Source: Rhynchonema sp. JSB1_4 (lineage: Eukaryota > Nematoda > Chromadorea > Monhysterida > Xyalidae). Taken from it: a stretch of DNA of 64,000 nucleotides. How positions within the stretch are numbered: position 1 is the first letter of the stretch; each line of letters opens with the position of its first letter. This document shows positions 34,774 through 47,275 of the stretch, one piece after another. The notes under the pieces were generated by a model. It was not told where the DNA came from. It saw only the letters and a program-made list of their open reading frames with translations, and searched no databases. Position numbers and translations under genes: made by a program. The DNA is taken from the NCBI GenBank assembly GCA_030248065.1, contig JASAMV010004755.1:1-64000 (forward strand). Direction: 5' to 3'.

Positions 34774-36431
34774 ATGGATTCCCCATCATTCAGTGGTGGA
34801 GAGGATGCCGCCTTCTATGATGCTGCTACCGGAGCAACACCAACACATGCGGTTAGTGTGTGGTTGTCAAAATTGTCGTTGTCTTTCTTGCGAGAAGTGG
34901 CTTTTGCATTGTACTTAAAAAATCCCGTAGCCATTCTCGAGTGCATAATGTGCTTACAAATATAGCTAGATTGTGTACGCCCATTGTGTCGTAATTTTGA
35001 TGATGTTTGATTTTGTTTCAGCTGGACAAGAACGGTGATGCCACTCCCACCGTGCATTCCAAAAGTTAGTGATTTGATAAAATGTTTCTCTTCAGAGGGC
35101 GCGTGGAATGTCACCTACCACCCGATTCTCTCTGGTTGAAATGAAATACAGCTGTGAGTTGCAAAAAACTGCGTTTCCGAAATCGAGAGGGCTACCTTTA
35201 GGGTGAAATTGCACCAAGTCCGGTTCTTCACTCAAGCAGCTTAACTCAGGCATGAAGCATAGTAATTTGATGTCGATTATTTTATCACTAAAATAACCGT
35301 CACGGTATCGCGAGTTATAAGACGATTCAATATCAACACCGCTCGGTGGTTTCTCTGCCCGGACTTCACTTGCACAATTAAACGCTTGTGTTTGCGTTAC
35401 AGCGCCATTGAGCAACGGCATCGAGTGTCATGGCAAGCCGAATATGACCAACATCAACAACAACAACGCAGCAACAGGCAGACTCGGGATGATTGCACCT
35501 GACCAGATGGTGGTGCCGGCAAAGAAACCGCAACACCAGCCATTGGTGTCTTATAGTGTCGACAGGTGGGCTGCCGTGAAATAGTGATCAAATGTACATA
35601 TGCTGGCATAAACAAGCGTTTTTTATGTTTCGTGAAAAATACGGCTTTTTCGTCTGTTTCATCGGTTTTTAGCCATGAAATTACAAAACTAGTACGCCAA
35701 CTAACATCATTACTCTTTCAGTGACGACGAAGCCGACCACCTGCTTGTGACGATGTCACCTCGAGCCAACAACTCCGGTTCTGGAACGGGCCGTGCTCGA
35801 GGGTTGACGGCATCGCCCCTGATCAGCAAAGGAAAGAAGGCGAAAGGTGCTAACAATGCAGCACCGAACACGGGTAGTGGAGTCTACAGGGCTGATCAGG
35901 TCTGCGTTTGTTCGTCGTCACTGAATATACTATCATGCACCTCGTGCTTTTGGTTCGCTCTGTGTTACCTTTGTCGCATATTACTTAATCTCACATACGG
36001 ATTTCACAATTACAGTAGGAAACAAAAAATGATCATCGACATTTTGTAACACTGTGTGACGTCAACCACAACCACAACCACAGCCCAGTCAACAGCCAAA
36101 GATTGTTGTTTCACGTACGAATGTCTCTCTTGCGAAACCCAGCTGCTAACATGCTGCAGTCGAAGCTTCACGACGGTCTGGAGGCACATATGAAACAAAT
36201 AAAATAAAACGTGTTGTAAATTCATTTTCCCTTTGCGGTCAGGGTCGTCAACATTTGCTCGATCGTAGTGCATATGATGTGGATCTGTCATCAGAATCGG
36301 ATGCGGAGGGTGACCTCGAGTTGATCCCACCAACCGGCTACCAGACTGCACAACATGGTGACACGTGGAAGCAGAGATTCACACATCTATGGGACAGAAC
36401 CAGGCAATACTGTTGTATTCGGTTGCTATGA
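34774..36431 (+). CDS. unrecognised low-complexity protein
   Basis: Five exons with matching phases (34774-34851, 35022-35064, 35403-35565, 35722-35899, 36243-36431) give 216 residues. I do not recognise a family. The protein is mostly polar and likely disordered: an N-terminal MDSPSFSGGEDAAFYDAATG, an Asn-rich NINNNNAATG, a Ser/Lys/Arg-rich middle (GRARGLTASPLISKGKKAKG), and an acidic SSESDAEGDLEL before a C-terminal WKQRFTHLWDRTRQYCC. The last motif is basic, aromatic and ends in Cys-Cys, so membrane association by acylation is conceivable. In-frame upstream Mets exist (34663, 34744). Alternatively a donor (GTGACA) in the last exon could splice toward the channel gene downstream, making this its N-terminus, but the channel has its own ATG after an in-frame stop. 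Confidence 0.6.
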
Positions 36432-37867
36432 TCGATCGTTGTAGATTGTTGCTTTGGGACAGTAACTGTTCCTTCTTTTTCCAAAAATTGAAATGAATTG
36501 TAACCTATGATTCTCGTTGTTTCAAAGACTGTTCGGCGGTTTACAAACATTTTTTCGCAACGTCAGTTCTGCGGCAGGTAGACTTCTCCATTATCTCGAA
36601 ACCTAAATAAATTGCTGGTTTGGCTTCGTGTGGCCAGCTATCCAGTACTTTGAAATAGGGTAAATTGTGGCATACACTTGCTGTACGATCCATATTTAGA
36701 TTTGGTACGTTTATTGTTAACTATGTCAGAATTCAATACTGCTTGTGCATTACACAATCATTGTCACACCTCCAGGTTGCCATACCTACTGTTCTTCTCC
36801 TAATACGAAATGGGATTATCTTTTTTGATTCCGGATTTCCAATGTGTTCAATCTGGTTCGTCATTCTAATATTTCCTGTCCATCGCACGAACTTAATACT
36901 CATGTAATTCAAGCGAACTGAGCAGTTTGTCTCTCATACAGAATTGCGATTTATTTATTTTGTCACTGTCCGTCATGTCCGTCTACTTATCTCCTATTTG
37001 CGATGATCTTAACCACGCTCTTAATCAGCTCTTGCCTACTTGCGTTATTTGAGTATTATGTCTGTAATTTATTATTGCTTGTCACTTCTCACAGTGTGTT
37101 TCCGAGATTGCTTTACTAAGTTGAGGCTGCTTTCCTTGATGCTTCTGTCTTCGATCTTTTCTTATTGACCGACGTTATATCTATGGCGTTCGGTGTTTCA
37201 ACCTTGCGGCTAGATTTTCTGCTACGAGTTACTCAATAATTTCAATATTCTCAGCCATCAAGGTGTTTTTCTCAATTGTTTTACCTTGCGTTCCAAATGA
37301 TTCTATGAAATGCATTGTTTGTGACCTGATTTTACGCCCCGAAACATGGAGTTGTTCATGGACTTGCAATGAAGTTTCGATTCCGTTCTTCTCATGTATG
37401 TGTTGGCCGTTTTTTGCTAGTCCCTACACTCATCCAATATCCGCGAAACGTTGTGCATAATTGCAATCAAATTCAAATTTGTGTTGGTTGTTATACAGTG
37501 TTTGTTTCCACATGACCATGAGTGCTAGTCATACAATACCAACCAATCATGTTGTGATTACATTGCTTTGGTTGTTTCTCCCATTATTTCGTGTAAATAT
37601 TAGCTGTGACATTTTCAGTTGTTATAAATAAATGAGGATTCAGTACTTGTATGCAGCCGGTTTCAGTGTTTGTTTGGAAATAATTATCGGCTGGGCAGAG
37701 AACAAACAACAAGTCAGTTGCGTCACAACGAAAACGGTGGGCACAATGATTTGAAAATGCGTTAGTTTGACCGATTCTGTCTTCGGATATTTTTCGTTTC
37801 CGTCTTGGGCAGCAGACCCAAAAAAGGCTTATGACTAAAAATGAGCTGATCTTCTGATCCACGTGAA
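36432..37867. other. intergenic, AT-rich, no gene recognised
   Basis: No exon or repeat with clear boundaries was seen between the disordered-protein gene and the channel gene. It presumably contains the channel promoter. Confidence 0.4.
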
Positions 37868-40800
37868 ATGGCGCAAAGCTACATTAGCATGACCAGGAGT
37901 GGGCGGAGCTCTGTCACGGACGTTACAGGTTGCTTTTTTGCACTTTTCATCTGCAATATTCTACCCTATTGAAAGCAGAATGCCGGATTGATTGGGTTGT
38001 GTTTCTGCACAGTTCATCATATTGCGTTGCTTGTGGTGTAAAACGCATGTATGACAGTCCTCTCGCAAGTGATTTTGCTAAGCGTTACTGACCAAAGGAA
38101 GTACAGGACGCGCTGTCGGGAACTATGCGCGTGCCATGTTGCATGATGACATACCTAGCCTCGTTGGCAGCTAACAGAGCGAAACCATATTCCTGATACG
38201 CGTGCTACTAATATATTGCGTTACAACAGGACAAGCGAACGACGACGAGCCCGTTGCACCACAAGCGTCATCCAAACGCAATTCGCTGGCTGTGGTGGTG
38301 GACGCAGCTGGTGGGGGCGCATCGCAACGCACAAGCATGGTGTCTGACGCTATGATCAGGAACTCGGTATTGATTGATTCATATCACTTGTTGATTGATT
38401 AGCTGATGTTTCACAGTTGTCTAGATTGTGTCGATCGCAGCGAGCGGCGTGTCGATGCGCACACGAATCGTGCAGGATTACGTCGAGGAGAAGAAGGCCA
38501 AGGAGAAGTTGGTGTACCACACCAGGAAACAGGAGGTGAGAAGAAATAAACGCGCTTGTATACTTCTTCGAAAACACTCATTGAACGTCATGTGTTTCTG
38601 CCGTACTACGCGCCACATGGGGTTGCATATGACAAGCCCTGTGTGGCTGTGCCGACAGCATGCACGTGCACCGAGGTTGTAACCCCATGACTGCAGGTGA
38701 TCGACTTTGCGTTGAGCATCGGGGTGTTTCGCGATGTGCTCAAAGCCAAGTCCAAGATCGGTCGTGTCGTGTGGCTGAGTCTGGGCGTGTTTGTCACCTT
38801 CATGTGCACGCGAGAGATCATCAATGTGGTCAGTAATGGGGGCAATCACGCCAGTTGTTTGTGCACATTTGATGCAACATTACAGCGTTTCCACACATAA
38901 CATTCTTATGCAGGTCAATTCGTACGTCGACCAGACAGCATCGACCAAGATTACCTACGTAGTAACACAAGCTCTGCCATTTCCACTGGTCACCGTGTGC
39001 ACGTACTCACGTGTGAACGCGACGAAGATACGCAATATGGGCATTGACAATGACTTGTTGACGTACATGATGAGTGCATTTAAGGTGTGTTCCACCATGT
39101 TTGACTGTCATCAAGCTGATGATGCTCTGGTGCACCACGCACTCCAAGCCAAGACCCAGTCGCCCCACGGAACTCACGGTGACTGAGGTCCGTCGAATGA
39201 CCAACTCAGTACAACATTGCAATTGTTCCTGAAATTCTTCCGTTTTACAGGGCATGTATCTGTTCTACAATGACTACAACGTTCGTATGGACCAGGATCG
39301 GCTGCAGATCAAGTACCAAGAGTTTCTCGATCGTATGAATTATCATGTCAGCAATTTCAGGTGACGATATTCTTACATATTATGTATTATGTCGGTCACT
39401 TTGTCACAAACAGAAGCCTACATTTTTTAGCATGACCGAGTTTTTCCTGCAGCAAGGTTTCTCGTGCAATCAGTTTTTGCGCGGCTGTATGTTTCGAGGC
39501 GAAGACTTTGACTGTTGTGATTTTGGCATGGAAATTCTCACGGACATCGGTAAGACCTTATTTAACGTTTGCGATTTGTTTGCGACTATCACTGACAACT
39601 CAGGCAAATGTTTCGTGATCAAGAGTGTCGAGGACGCACAAGAGATACCAGGACCGAGCGGTGGTCTTCGTCTGTACATCAACAATTGGGCAACGGAGTA
39701 TCCCGTGACCTACATGAACTCCAATCAGGACATGGGCATTCAAATTCACATCATTCATCCCACCGACACGTCGTATTTGGGAGTCAGGTTCGTCTTGAAT
39801 TGGTCTGAGTCCGAGCGTAAATTTGAATTGGTGCCCTCCTTTCAGTCCCCTGATCGTGTTTCCTGACACGCACGCAATGGTGCGCATGAAACCGATACAA
39901 CAAATCATGCTGCCGACGGATAAAGGAGACAGTTGCATTTACGAGAAACAGTTGGTTTTACATAATTGTTTTTTGTGATGCTTCCTACATTTTTGTGTCA
40001 CATACATACAGTACATACTCCTGTATTCACAATTCACATTATCAGCATCACGAACGCATTTCTGGTTCCAAGTGAAAATAAAGTACCGTCTCGGTAGCCG
40101 TTTACGTGCGTCAACTTGCAGACTGAAATACTACGACGAGTACTCGTACGAGGGATGTTTCACGGAGTGTGTGGCAGACATGGCGTTCAAAACGTGCACA
40201 TGCGTGCAGATTGGATCGGTCACCAACTACAAACTGCTGGATGAAAAGGTTCGATCAGACAACAACTTCAGTAACGATCAATACTTGTGCCCTCCATTTC
40301 AAGGACATTTGCACGCCCGAGGTGTCAACTGTGTGCGTGCAGGCACTGTTCCAAGCCGACGACATGGGCTACGTATCGGACATATTCGAGATCGAGAAGG
40401 AGTGTGACTGTCCGTTGCCGTGCGAACAGTGGAAATACGAGACCACCGTGTCATACAGGTGCACAGATGTTTCATGGTGCTGTTGGCTGCACAATTACAA
40501 ACATTTGTCATTTTTTTCAGCAACATTAACAATTTTGGATATCAGGTTTAGTTTCCAGCTGCTGTGTGCTATTTTCACTTTTGAACCAACACTTTTCCCT
40601 GTGTGTGACTCAAAATCCATTTTGCAGCGAAGTTGGGAAAACACGATGAATTCGAAGTCGGAGTTCTCTAATCTAACATTCAGCGATGACTACATCATTG
40701 TCGACTTGTTCTACGACAATTTATACTATACACTCATTGAGGGTTGGCCATTTCTGGTAATTCGGCTCACTCCCAGAGCACATGACCTTGCACTTTCAGA

Positions 40801-41950
40801 ACAAGAAGCAACCACATTCGCAGTGTTTATATCGAATTTGGGTGGTCAACTGTCCATCTGGCTGGGCATACGATTGATCACTGTGGTCAGTTGTGGTTAT
40901 CGATCACCGTACATATGTCACGGAGAACATGAATGATCCTTGTGCATAAACTGCCTTGGTCACGGTACACCCAGGTCATCGTCCGCGCACATTCAGCACG
41001 CAGAATGGTACCCGTGACCGAAAAAATTACTTTTAACCGACCACTGGCACAAACCAATATACACGTCCGACCGACAGGCGCACCTGATCTACTACGGTGG
41101 CATTATGGTGGTGTACATGGTCCCAGTGTGGGCACGCAGGTTCAAGAAACGTGCCGTCCAGTCCATACCAGCGTCGGTGCGACGATTGTCACGCAGATCG
41201 GGCAGCGTACGCAACACAAGGGGTACGGGCTGCTGGGAGCATTTATGCTTGACTGCGGATATGATGTTTCATAGTGGGACAGCACTGAGCAAACTGGAAC
41301 ACCAATCTAAGCCTGTTTGTAATTTAGGCAATTCGATGGTTAGTGGCATGGCATCGGCCGGTCGAGAGACGCCGCGAACACCACAACAGGTACGCATATA
41401 GGGTGGCACAAAAGCTGCGGAGACCTTTCCGTGAAGTCATGTAGATCTCGGAGGTCGTTGACACTGTTGATATTGCAATAGAAAGCGCACCTTTTCCGGT
41501 AATAATCGAGGACGAAAAAGGCGGTCTCAACAAGGACACGAATTCGTTGATGCCACCCAATGCCGGTGACAGTCGTCGACGTTTCACGAGCACGGTGATC
41601 TCACGCATGAACTCTGTGTCCTCATCTAGTCCGATGCCGCCGACAAATGCACCGAGGGTACGTGCTGTGTTGTGCGGTGTATGTAAGATCATTTAGTGCC
41701 CGGCTTGCTTACCAGCATCGAGGTCTGCTTTTCGTCCCAATTTTCCGACCATTAACTTTAAGTTCCGTGAAAATCTCACTAGCAACGAAGAAGGAGCAAG
41801 AGGCATACATAAATCAACAATTCGGCTTCACATTTGTACGCGCGGGTATGGTACCAATATTCTGAAGTACCGCTGTTTTATCCTTTTTGATGCTGTCAGG
41901 TGTCGATTGACGGCAAACAGGTCAGCATCGAGCAGAGCATGTTCTACTGA
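37868..41950 (+). CDS. degenerin/ENaC-family cation channel subunit
   Basis: Eighteen exons give 702 residues in one frame: 37868-37928, 38230-38366, 38425-38535, 38697-38828, 38914-39084, 39251-39360, 39431-39549, 39604-39787, 39846-39950, 40122-40248, 40304-40458, 40521-40545, 40628-40742, 40800-40885, 41078-41222, 41328-41389, 41445-41657, 41900-41950. Order: a cytosolic N-tail of about 125 residues; TM1 (VVWLSLGVFVTFM); the degenerin ALPFPLVTVCTY block; a Cys-rich ectodomain (YSYEGCFTECVADMAF, CDCPLPCEQWKYE); the pre-TM2 segment SNLGGQLSIWLGI; TM2 running through LIYYGGIMVVYMV; and a Ser/Arg/Pro-rich cytosolic tail of about 140 residues. The family's G-x-S filter triplet reads GIR, and the His-Gly motif before TM1 is not obvious. 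Exon 12 is only 25 nt. The ligand cannot be told. Confidence 0.93.
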
Positions 41951-42565
41951 ATCAAAGGGCAGTCATTGGACATCAGTGGTTTTGACAGCTTAGAACATAG
42001 GCGTTATCACCAACACGGCCGCAGCTTTTTGATATGTGGTCAACTCAGATGGTGAGCGCGGGCATTCGGCGTGAGTGGACGACTTTAGTTGACGATCTGA
42101 GTGGACAACATATCAATCAGCCATTTTCACAACACTTGTTTCCCAGCCGTATGCACGTTGCAGTTAAGTAGAGAGACTTACATAGATGTGTTCCATTTGG
42201 TTTTGCTTCTGACATATGCAATCGCACACTCGTTTCTTTCAATGATTTGCAATGCAACCTATCCGTTGACCGCTTTATCCCACTTATAATTTATTTTGCG
42301 CAGCAAATGTTACCTTTAATTGACAACTTTCCTGTTCTTTCGCACACATGTTCTCAACCATTCCGTACATCTCACAGCAAAGTACACGTTGATAGCGAAC
42401 CACACACACAAAGTGATCTTGATCGCGAGTTGAATGAGTTGATTTTGATGTAATTCAATCGAATTCACGTGATCATAGTGAATATCGCTGAAACCGATCG
42501 ATAAAATGTTGTCATTGAACAGTGTAGAACCGCCAAACCTTTTCTTCAATAAGCAGAAGTCAGTC
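41951..42565. other. no gene recognised
   Basis: 3' flank of the channel gene. No exon with family similarity was seen on either strand. Confidence 0.4.
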
Positions 42566-43029
42566 TCACATTCTCGTCTTCACTAATTGATCATTGATTA
42601 CCACGGCACCATCGAATGCACTGAATGCAGCCAATACGATCAGGCGTAAAATCTGAGCAGAGAATTTAATTTTGAACGCCGTATTCTGCAATGTTGCGCA
42701 ATCCATTACCGTATACCAGGCGTAGACCATAGCTCCATAAAATGAACGTTGCTGTATCGAAGCGACACCAAGTACGGTAGCGAGAGCAAGCACCACGGCG
42801 GCAAGCTGGACAAGAACTAACTGGGTCTCGAACCGAATTCTCGAAGTTGTAACATCGCAACAACCCCCAAAAACCTGACCATCATGAACGAATAACTGAA
42901 GGTTGGCACATTCAATACAACGAATGCGACATAAACGAACAACAACATGTAGTCGATGCACAAACACGCGTACACACCGGTCTGCAATAACGTCGAGCAC
43001 ATAATTTTACAAGAATCGGTGTGCACAGT
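42566..43029 (-). CDS. possible multi-pass membrane protein fragment
   Basis: Two minus-strand exon-like segments. About 43029-42830: hydrophobic, with DYMLLFVYVAFVVLNV and SFMMVRFLGVVAML. About 42812-42566, after a TCCAG acceptor: LAAVVLALATVLGVAS, then SFYGAMVYAWYTVMDC and ILRLIVLAAFSAFDGAVV, stopping at 42566. The arrangement of a pore-loop-like segment followed by an S-x-x-I-L-R hydrophobic helix faintly resembles ionotropic-receptor M2-M3, but this is weak inference. The start is missing and a MITE lies just upstream, so it may be a remnant. Confidence 0.3.
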
Positions 43030-43054
43030 GTCAAGGTGGAGATGTATGGTTGCG

Positions 43055-43309
43055 TATATCCAACCACAAGCTCATGAGACGACTTTTCTAATTTTTCTTG
43101 TGCGAATCCAACAATGTTCCGGTCCCACGTATTCCGGAAACAAAGGAAAGAGGAACGCACGTATTTATCAGCCAGCTGGAACTTGTCATCATCTCTCTCG
43201 CCCCAATCTCTTTCTTTTGCTTTTCGAAACCGTGTACTCAGAGCATTTTTGAATCTGGCCAAGCAAGCTTTAAATAAAGTCGTCTCATGAGCTAGTGGCT
43301 GGATTATAC
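43055..43309. mobile_element. MITE (CCACAAGCTCATGAGACGAC family)
   Basis: Inverted ends TATATCCAACCACAAGCTCATGAGACGAC-like on the left and GTCGTCTCATGAGCTAGTGGCTGGATTATA-like on the right. A longer relative lies at 56328-56700, and a fragment begins near 59430. Confidence 0.85.
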
Positions 43310-44334
43310 TTTGGCATAATTCACTCTTCCCGCGCAGATGGTGAACGATTTGGCTTTGCGTGCCGTCGTGCGTGGTAACGGCACGGATGGACGGGCTGAC
43401 TGACCACTTGTTGTTGATGTTTCAATGCCAGTGCGCTCATCGTCATTATACGCGCTTACAACACCTGCAAACTAGTTGCGTGGGTTGCACGCATATGCGC
43501 TGACTGGTACGACAACAATTTATTAGTTTGCCCGGACACAGTGGGTCGGTTGATATAAAGCTTGAGTTGGTCGGCCCAAACCTGAACTACAATGTCCGTC
43601 TGAACACACAAGGCACTCGCAGCAACCAAACTTGTGAGTAATATATATCTAGATACGGAACGCTTGCCCTGGCTAACCTGTCTGATAAGTGAGTATGAGA
43701 TCGGTCATCAGTGCCAATGGGCAGTGTTTTGACGAACAACGTGAACCAAACAACTCCTTCCCATGTGCGTTACGCGAAAGCAGCACAAATTTACTAACTG
43801 GTTTATTGACTGACTGAGCGCGTTGCCTGCTGCACAGCTAAGCGTGGAGATGCAATACATTTGACGTGACCAAATTTGTTTTTTACGTGTGACATGCGTC
43901 TTTTCATTGAACTCAAATACAATGTGTCAATATAATTTATGACACCGTCAACAAGTTACTGACGTTGCAGAGAGGGTAGTCAACACAAGGTACGGTGTAA
44001 TAAAAAACATGGCAAGGCAGAACGTACGAATATTAGCGATCATGGGGTGTCACAGCGGCTGTATCATCATTTGAAGTTATAATTTCATTGGCGAGCAGCG
44101 TGTATTTTGGGCTTCCTGACCGTTTCTTCCAGAAATCCAAATGTTTACGTTTTGATTCCAGCAATTTTGGCTGAACACCTATCACACTCGTATCATTGAA
44201 CGCGTGATCGTGTGCTTTATAATCAGGCAACGGCCACTCGGCGCAAATCTGGAACGGATAAGGCGTGTTTCGTGTTTTGGGGCGGTTAAATCAAGTGACA
44301 ATATTGGCACGGAAAAGGGCAAGCAATAAATAGT
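43310..44334. other. intergenic, no gene recognised
   Basis: No coherent exon was found. It is the 3' flank of the SRR1-like gene, which is read leftward. Confidence 0.4.
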
Positions 44335-45203
44335 TCACACCTCTCGAAATCTGCACAAATACTTGAGTTCTTCTGCTTCCGCTTTCGTTAAATACATGCC
44401 TCGAAGTGAATTTCCAATGATCACAATTCTGTCAATTTGAGCGGGCGTAAAGTTTGCATATATCAGATTGTTGTACAGCGGTCGACCGCAGTGGGGCATG
44501 TAGAAGAGGACAGACGCCGAGCTGGCCTCTGATAATTATACATCTGGTAAAAAACGTCCAAATTCACCAATGGACAAAGACGAACCATCCAACCTTGATC
44601 ATCAACTGAGTGCAGTGCACTATCATTGCAGTTCGGCATTGAGTAGTGCATATTTTCCAACACGTCGATCTCAGCCGGTGATAATTGCGGCTCGAAGATC
44701 TGCACACCGCGATCTCGCAAGGATAATTCCTCCCTGATCAGGGTCAACAACGCCAATTGGTGCATGGATGACGCTGATTGGCTGAATCTGCCAAGACCGT
44801 AGCAAATCAGTGATCGAATGGGGGCCAAGGATCGCAAATGGTTCATTATAACCGGACTGAAATTGCGAATATGATATGCGCAGTAATTCGCCTGCCACAA
44901 GTAAATCAGTGAAACTTACAGCCGCAACGATAGAACACGAACCTCTCAAAGTAGTATATATATGCAATCCCGAGCTAACCAGAAGTCAGAATCAGACTTC
45001 ATTTCGTTGCAAATCGATTTCAGTTCTTGCACCAGCTCAGCAGCTGAACAGGACGTTTCGCAAGATGCGGAGGTTTGATTTTCAAGACCAGTCCTTTTAA
45101 TATTGCAAGTATTACGGGATTTGCGCTTGTGTTTGCCGGTGACCAAAACAAAACCATCATCTGGACGCGTCATCTTGCTCTGTTGAAAACACGTTCTCAA
45201 CAT
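44335..45203 (-). CDS. SRR1-like protein
   Basis: Three exons on the minus strand (45203-44980, 44856-44594, 44528-44335) give 226 residues, or 216 from the second Met at 45173, where the sequence begins MTRPDDGFVLVTGKHKRK. The SRR1 domain is clear: LICYGLGRFSQSASSMHQLA, then VQIFEPQLSPAEIDVLENM with YSMPNCND, and after the last intron SVLFYMPHCGRPLYNNL and DRIVIIGNSLRGMYL. SRR1 proteins of plants, fungi and animals are linked to heme regulation and circadian or stress signalling; the biochemical activity is not settled. Length fits the short animal forms. All intron phases close. It lies about 520 bp downstream of LSM7, on the same strand. Confidence 0.88.
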
Positions 45204-45724
45204 TTCACTGAGACAATAATGTTACTGCAAATAACAACACTGGGGCACTGCAGCGCTTGCACACGTCAAGAACCTTTCAGGCTTCGTTTGGGCTTAGACT
45301 ACGGTCACCGTTAGGCGTTGGCCCAGGCGTAAGCCTGAAGAGGCCGCGAAAAACGACAGACGCTATTTAAAACTAGGCTTCGGCTCAAGCGCATCAGTGT
45401 CCATATCATATTGCCTGGTAAAAAAAACCAAGGTCACACTCGCGAAACAAATCATATTATGACGATTTGAGTTGTTTTATTTTTCTTGACCACGGTGGCA
45501 TGTGACAAAAATAACATATAGAACAGGACGTCGCAAAAATCGATCAAACATACATGTGACATTTGTAATATATTCCAACGATAGCGGAAGTCGGAGCCAA
45601 ACCTTTGCAACATCCAGAACCTGGAGGACTTCAGAAGGGACAAGAAGAACGAGAACACAACCGTTGTCCTCCAGATAAAAACAGGCAAAAGCACAACAGC
45701 AAACAAACAACACAAAAGCGAAAA

Positions 45725-46503
45725 TTATTCAGCGTCACCGGATACAAACGGATTGGAAATCTGTTCACTTCCATCCTCAGGTGAGATCACAGTCAACGCC
45801 GGGCCACGAGCCACTAATAGACCAAGCACACGACTGTCGTTCGTTATCTTGTATGGATCGTCAGGGTCTGGCGCAAGGTTTGAACAATCAGAATAACATG
45901 CTTGTGGGTTTAACGGCATGAATTTTAATAAAGTTAACCCACCTCTGACATATTCAACCGCGTCGTCCAACACGAGATTCACCAACGCATCGTAACCTTT
46001 CAGAATGCCAACGGCTGAAAATGATGATCATCTATCGATCAGATAATCAAGTAGGTAAGTTGGGCATATGCAGCGCTCATTCTTTGAAAAGAAGCTAACA
46101 AAACGTACCATTGAACGCCAAGTTAGCGAACCGAACAATTTTGCACCTGAACAACATCATTCAACCAACCCTCCCTTCCGCCTTGAAATTTCACACGAAC
46201 ACGTTTGTCGATGAATTTGGCTAGATCGCTCATAATTGTTTCTTTCTTCTTCTTTTCGCCCTTCTCTGCGCCACTTTGTTTGCCTTGCGGCTTCGATTTT
46301 GCATTTGCGGCATCCTGCAACAAACCGGAATCGATAATGGCAGCTTTGCTCGTGGCCCTTGTGGAAGAGCGCAAACGCAGGCACCTGCAAGCCTTGCACA
46401 GGGCTTTTATTGCAAGTTCGCAATTGCAAGCAGTGTAGCTCCTGGTCCAGACCGGAGGAGGTATTGTTGGTACCTCAGCCTTTTTGGAGGGGATGTTGGG
46501 CAT
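45725..46503 (-). CDS. LSM7: U6 snRNA-associated Sm-like protein LSm7
   Basis: Minus-strand Sm-fold protein of the LSm1-7 and LSm2-8 rings, acting in mRNA decapping and U6 snRNP. Exons: 46503 or later to 46170, 46014-45943, 45867-45725. Motifs: LAKFIDKRVRVKFQGGREG, then VGILKGYDALVNLVLDDAVEYV (Sm1, with the LSm7-type LVNLVLD), then DPDDPYKITNDSRVLGLLVARG (Sm2) and a short acidic end. From the Lys-rich KGEKKKKETIMSDL onward it matches the usual about 100-residue length. The N-terminal extension back to 46503 is open but unlike the family; a TTGCAG acceptor just before GATGCCGCAAATGC suggests an untraced short first exon instead. Confidence 0.9.
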
Positions 46504-47275
46504 GAATTCCCCAATTTTTGGGAATCCGAGGGGTACGCTTTATCTTCTTCGAACAAAATGAGAGATCCGCTTTCTCTCGTCTCGCCGGACCAGAAATTAT
46601 TGCAATACGTAAAGAGTGGAACTGGAACAGACCTCCAGAATATATCCCCCTAATCAAACGGGGTCAGCCAGCAGTATGATAGCTTGGAGTAGGTACCCCA
46701 AAGGTACACCAATATTGTGCGACGGTTCAGTTCCGGAGCACAGGTTCAGGTCCGGTCATTTAGGCCCGGCTGGAGCCTAAGCCTAAGCCTATAAATGGAC
46801 AAATATGCTACGCCTGAATCATCCGGGCCTGTAAACTGGGTCTGAAAAGATCAGGCCTGAACTTCCGGGCTTGAAAAGTCGCGAAATAGTACACCAACCA
46901 ACGCTGGTGCAGCGCGTGCACCCCACGTTCATACACACGCGCAATGGCGATGGTGAATGAAATGGAGGCAAATCGACCAAAATCCACACTGATTCGCCCG
47001 CAACACCACGCGCGCTTTATACACACATTAATCAAAAATTTAATTCCCATGAAATTAGTGCGATACAGCCACAGTATACGACCCCAAGAATGTCCCCATC
47101 CCAAAATATTCGGTCCCCGGTTACAGGTCATACGGTACTACAGTGAAAAGTAGCACAGCACAGGGGGTCAGTGAGAAGAGCGACCTAATTAATTTCAAAA
47201 ATAAGGAGATTCTCCCGCCGGACCAGAAGCTGTACTGACTGCAATGGACTAGATGGTGGATTGTATCATCATGAT
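46504..47275. other. intergenic with GGCCTGA/TAAGCCT-rich patch
   Basis: No gene recognised. 46730-46880 has a degenerate GCCC/GGCCTG-rich patch including GCCTAAGCCTAAGCCT. 47190-47240 precedes the first of the nested DNA elements. Confidence 0.4.

Noticed and set aside
35092..35421. Antisense 109-codon frame in an intron of the disordered-protein gene
   Set aside because: It looks compositionally protein-like but has no splice partners and no recognised family; the sense-strand exon phases close without it.
46770..46800. GCCTAAGCCTAAGCCT as an interstitial nematode telomere (TTAGGC)n
   Set aside because: Only two or three imperfect units here and at 5.75, 10.57 and 17.4 kb; too short and degenerate to support telomeric origin or to fix the phylum.
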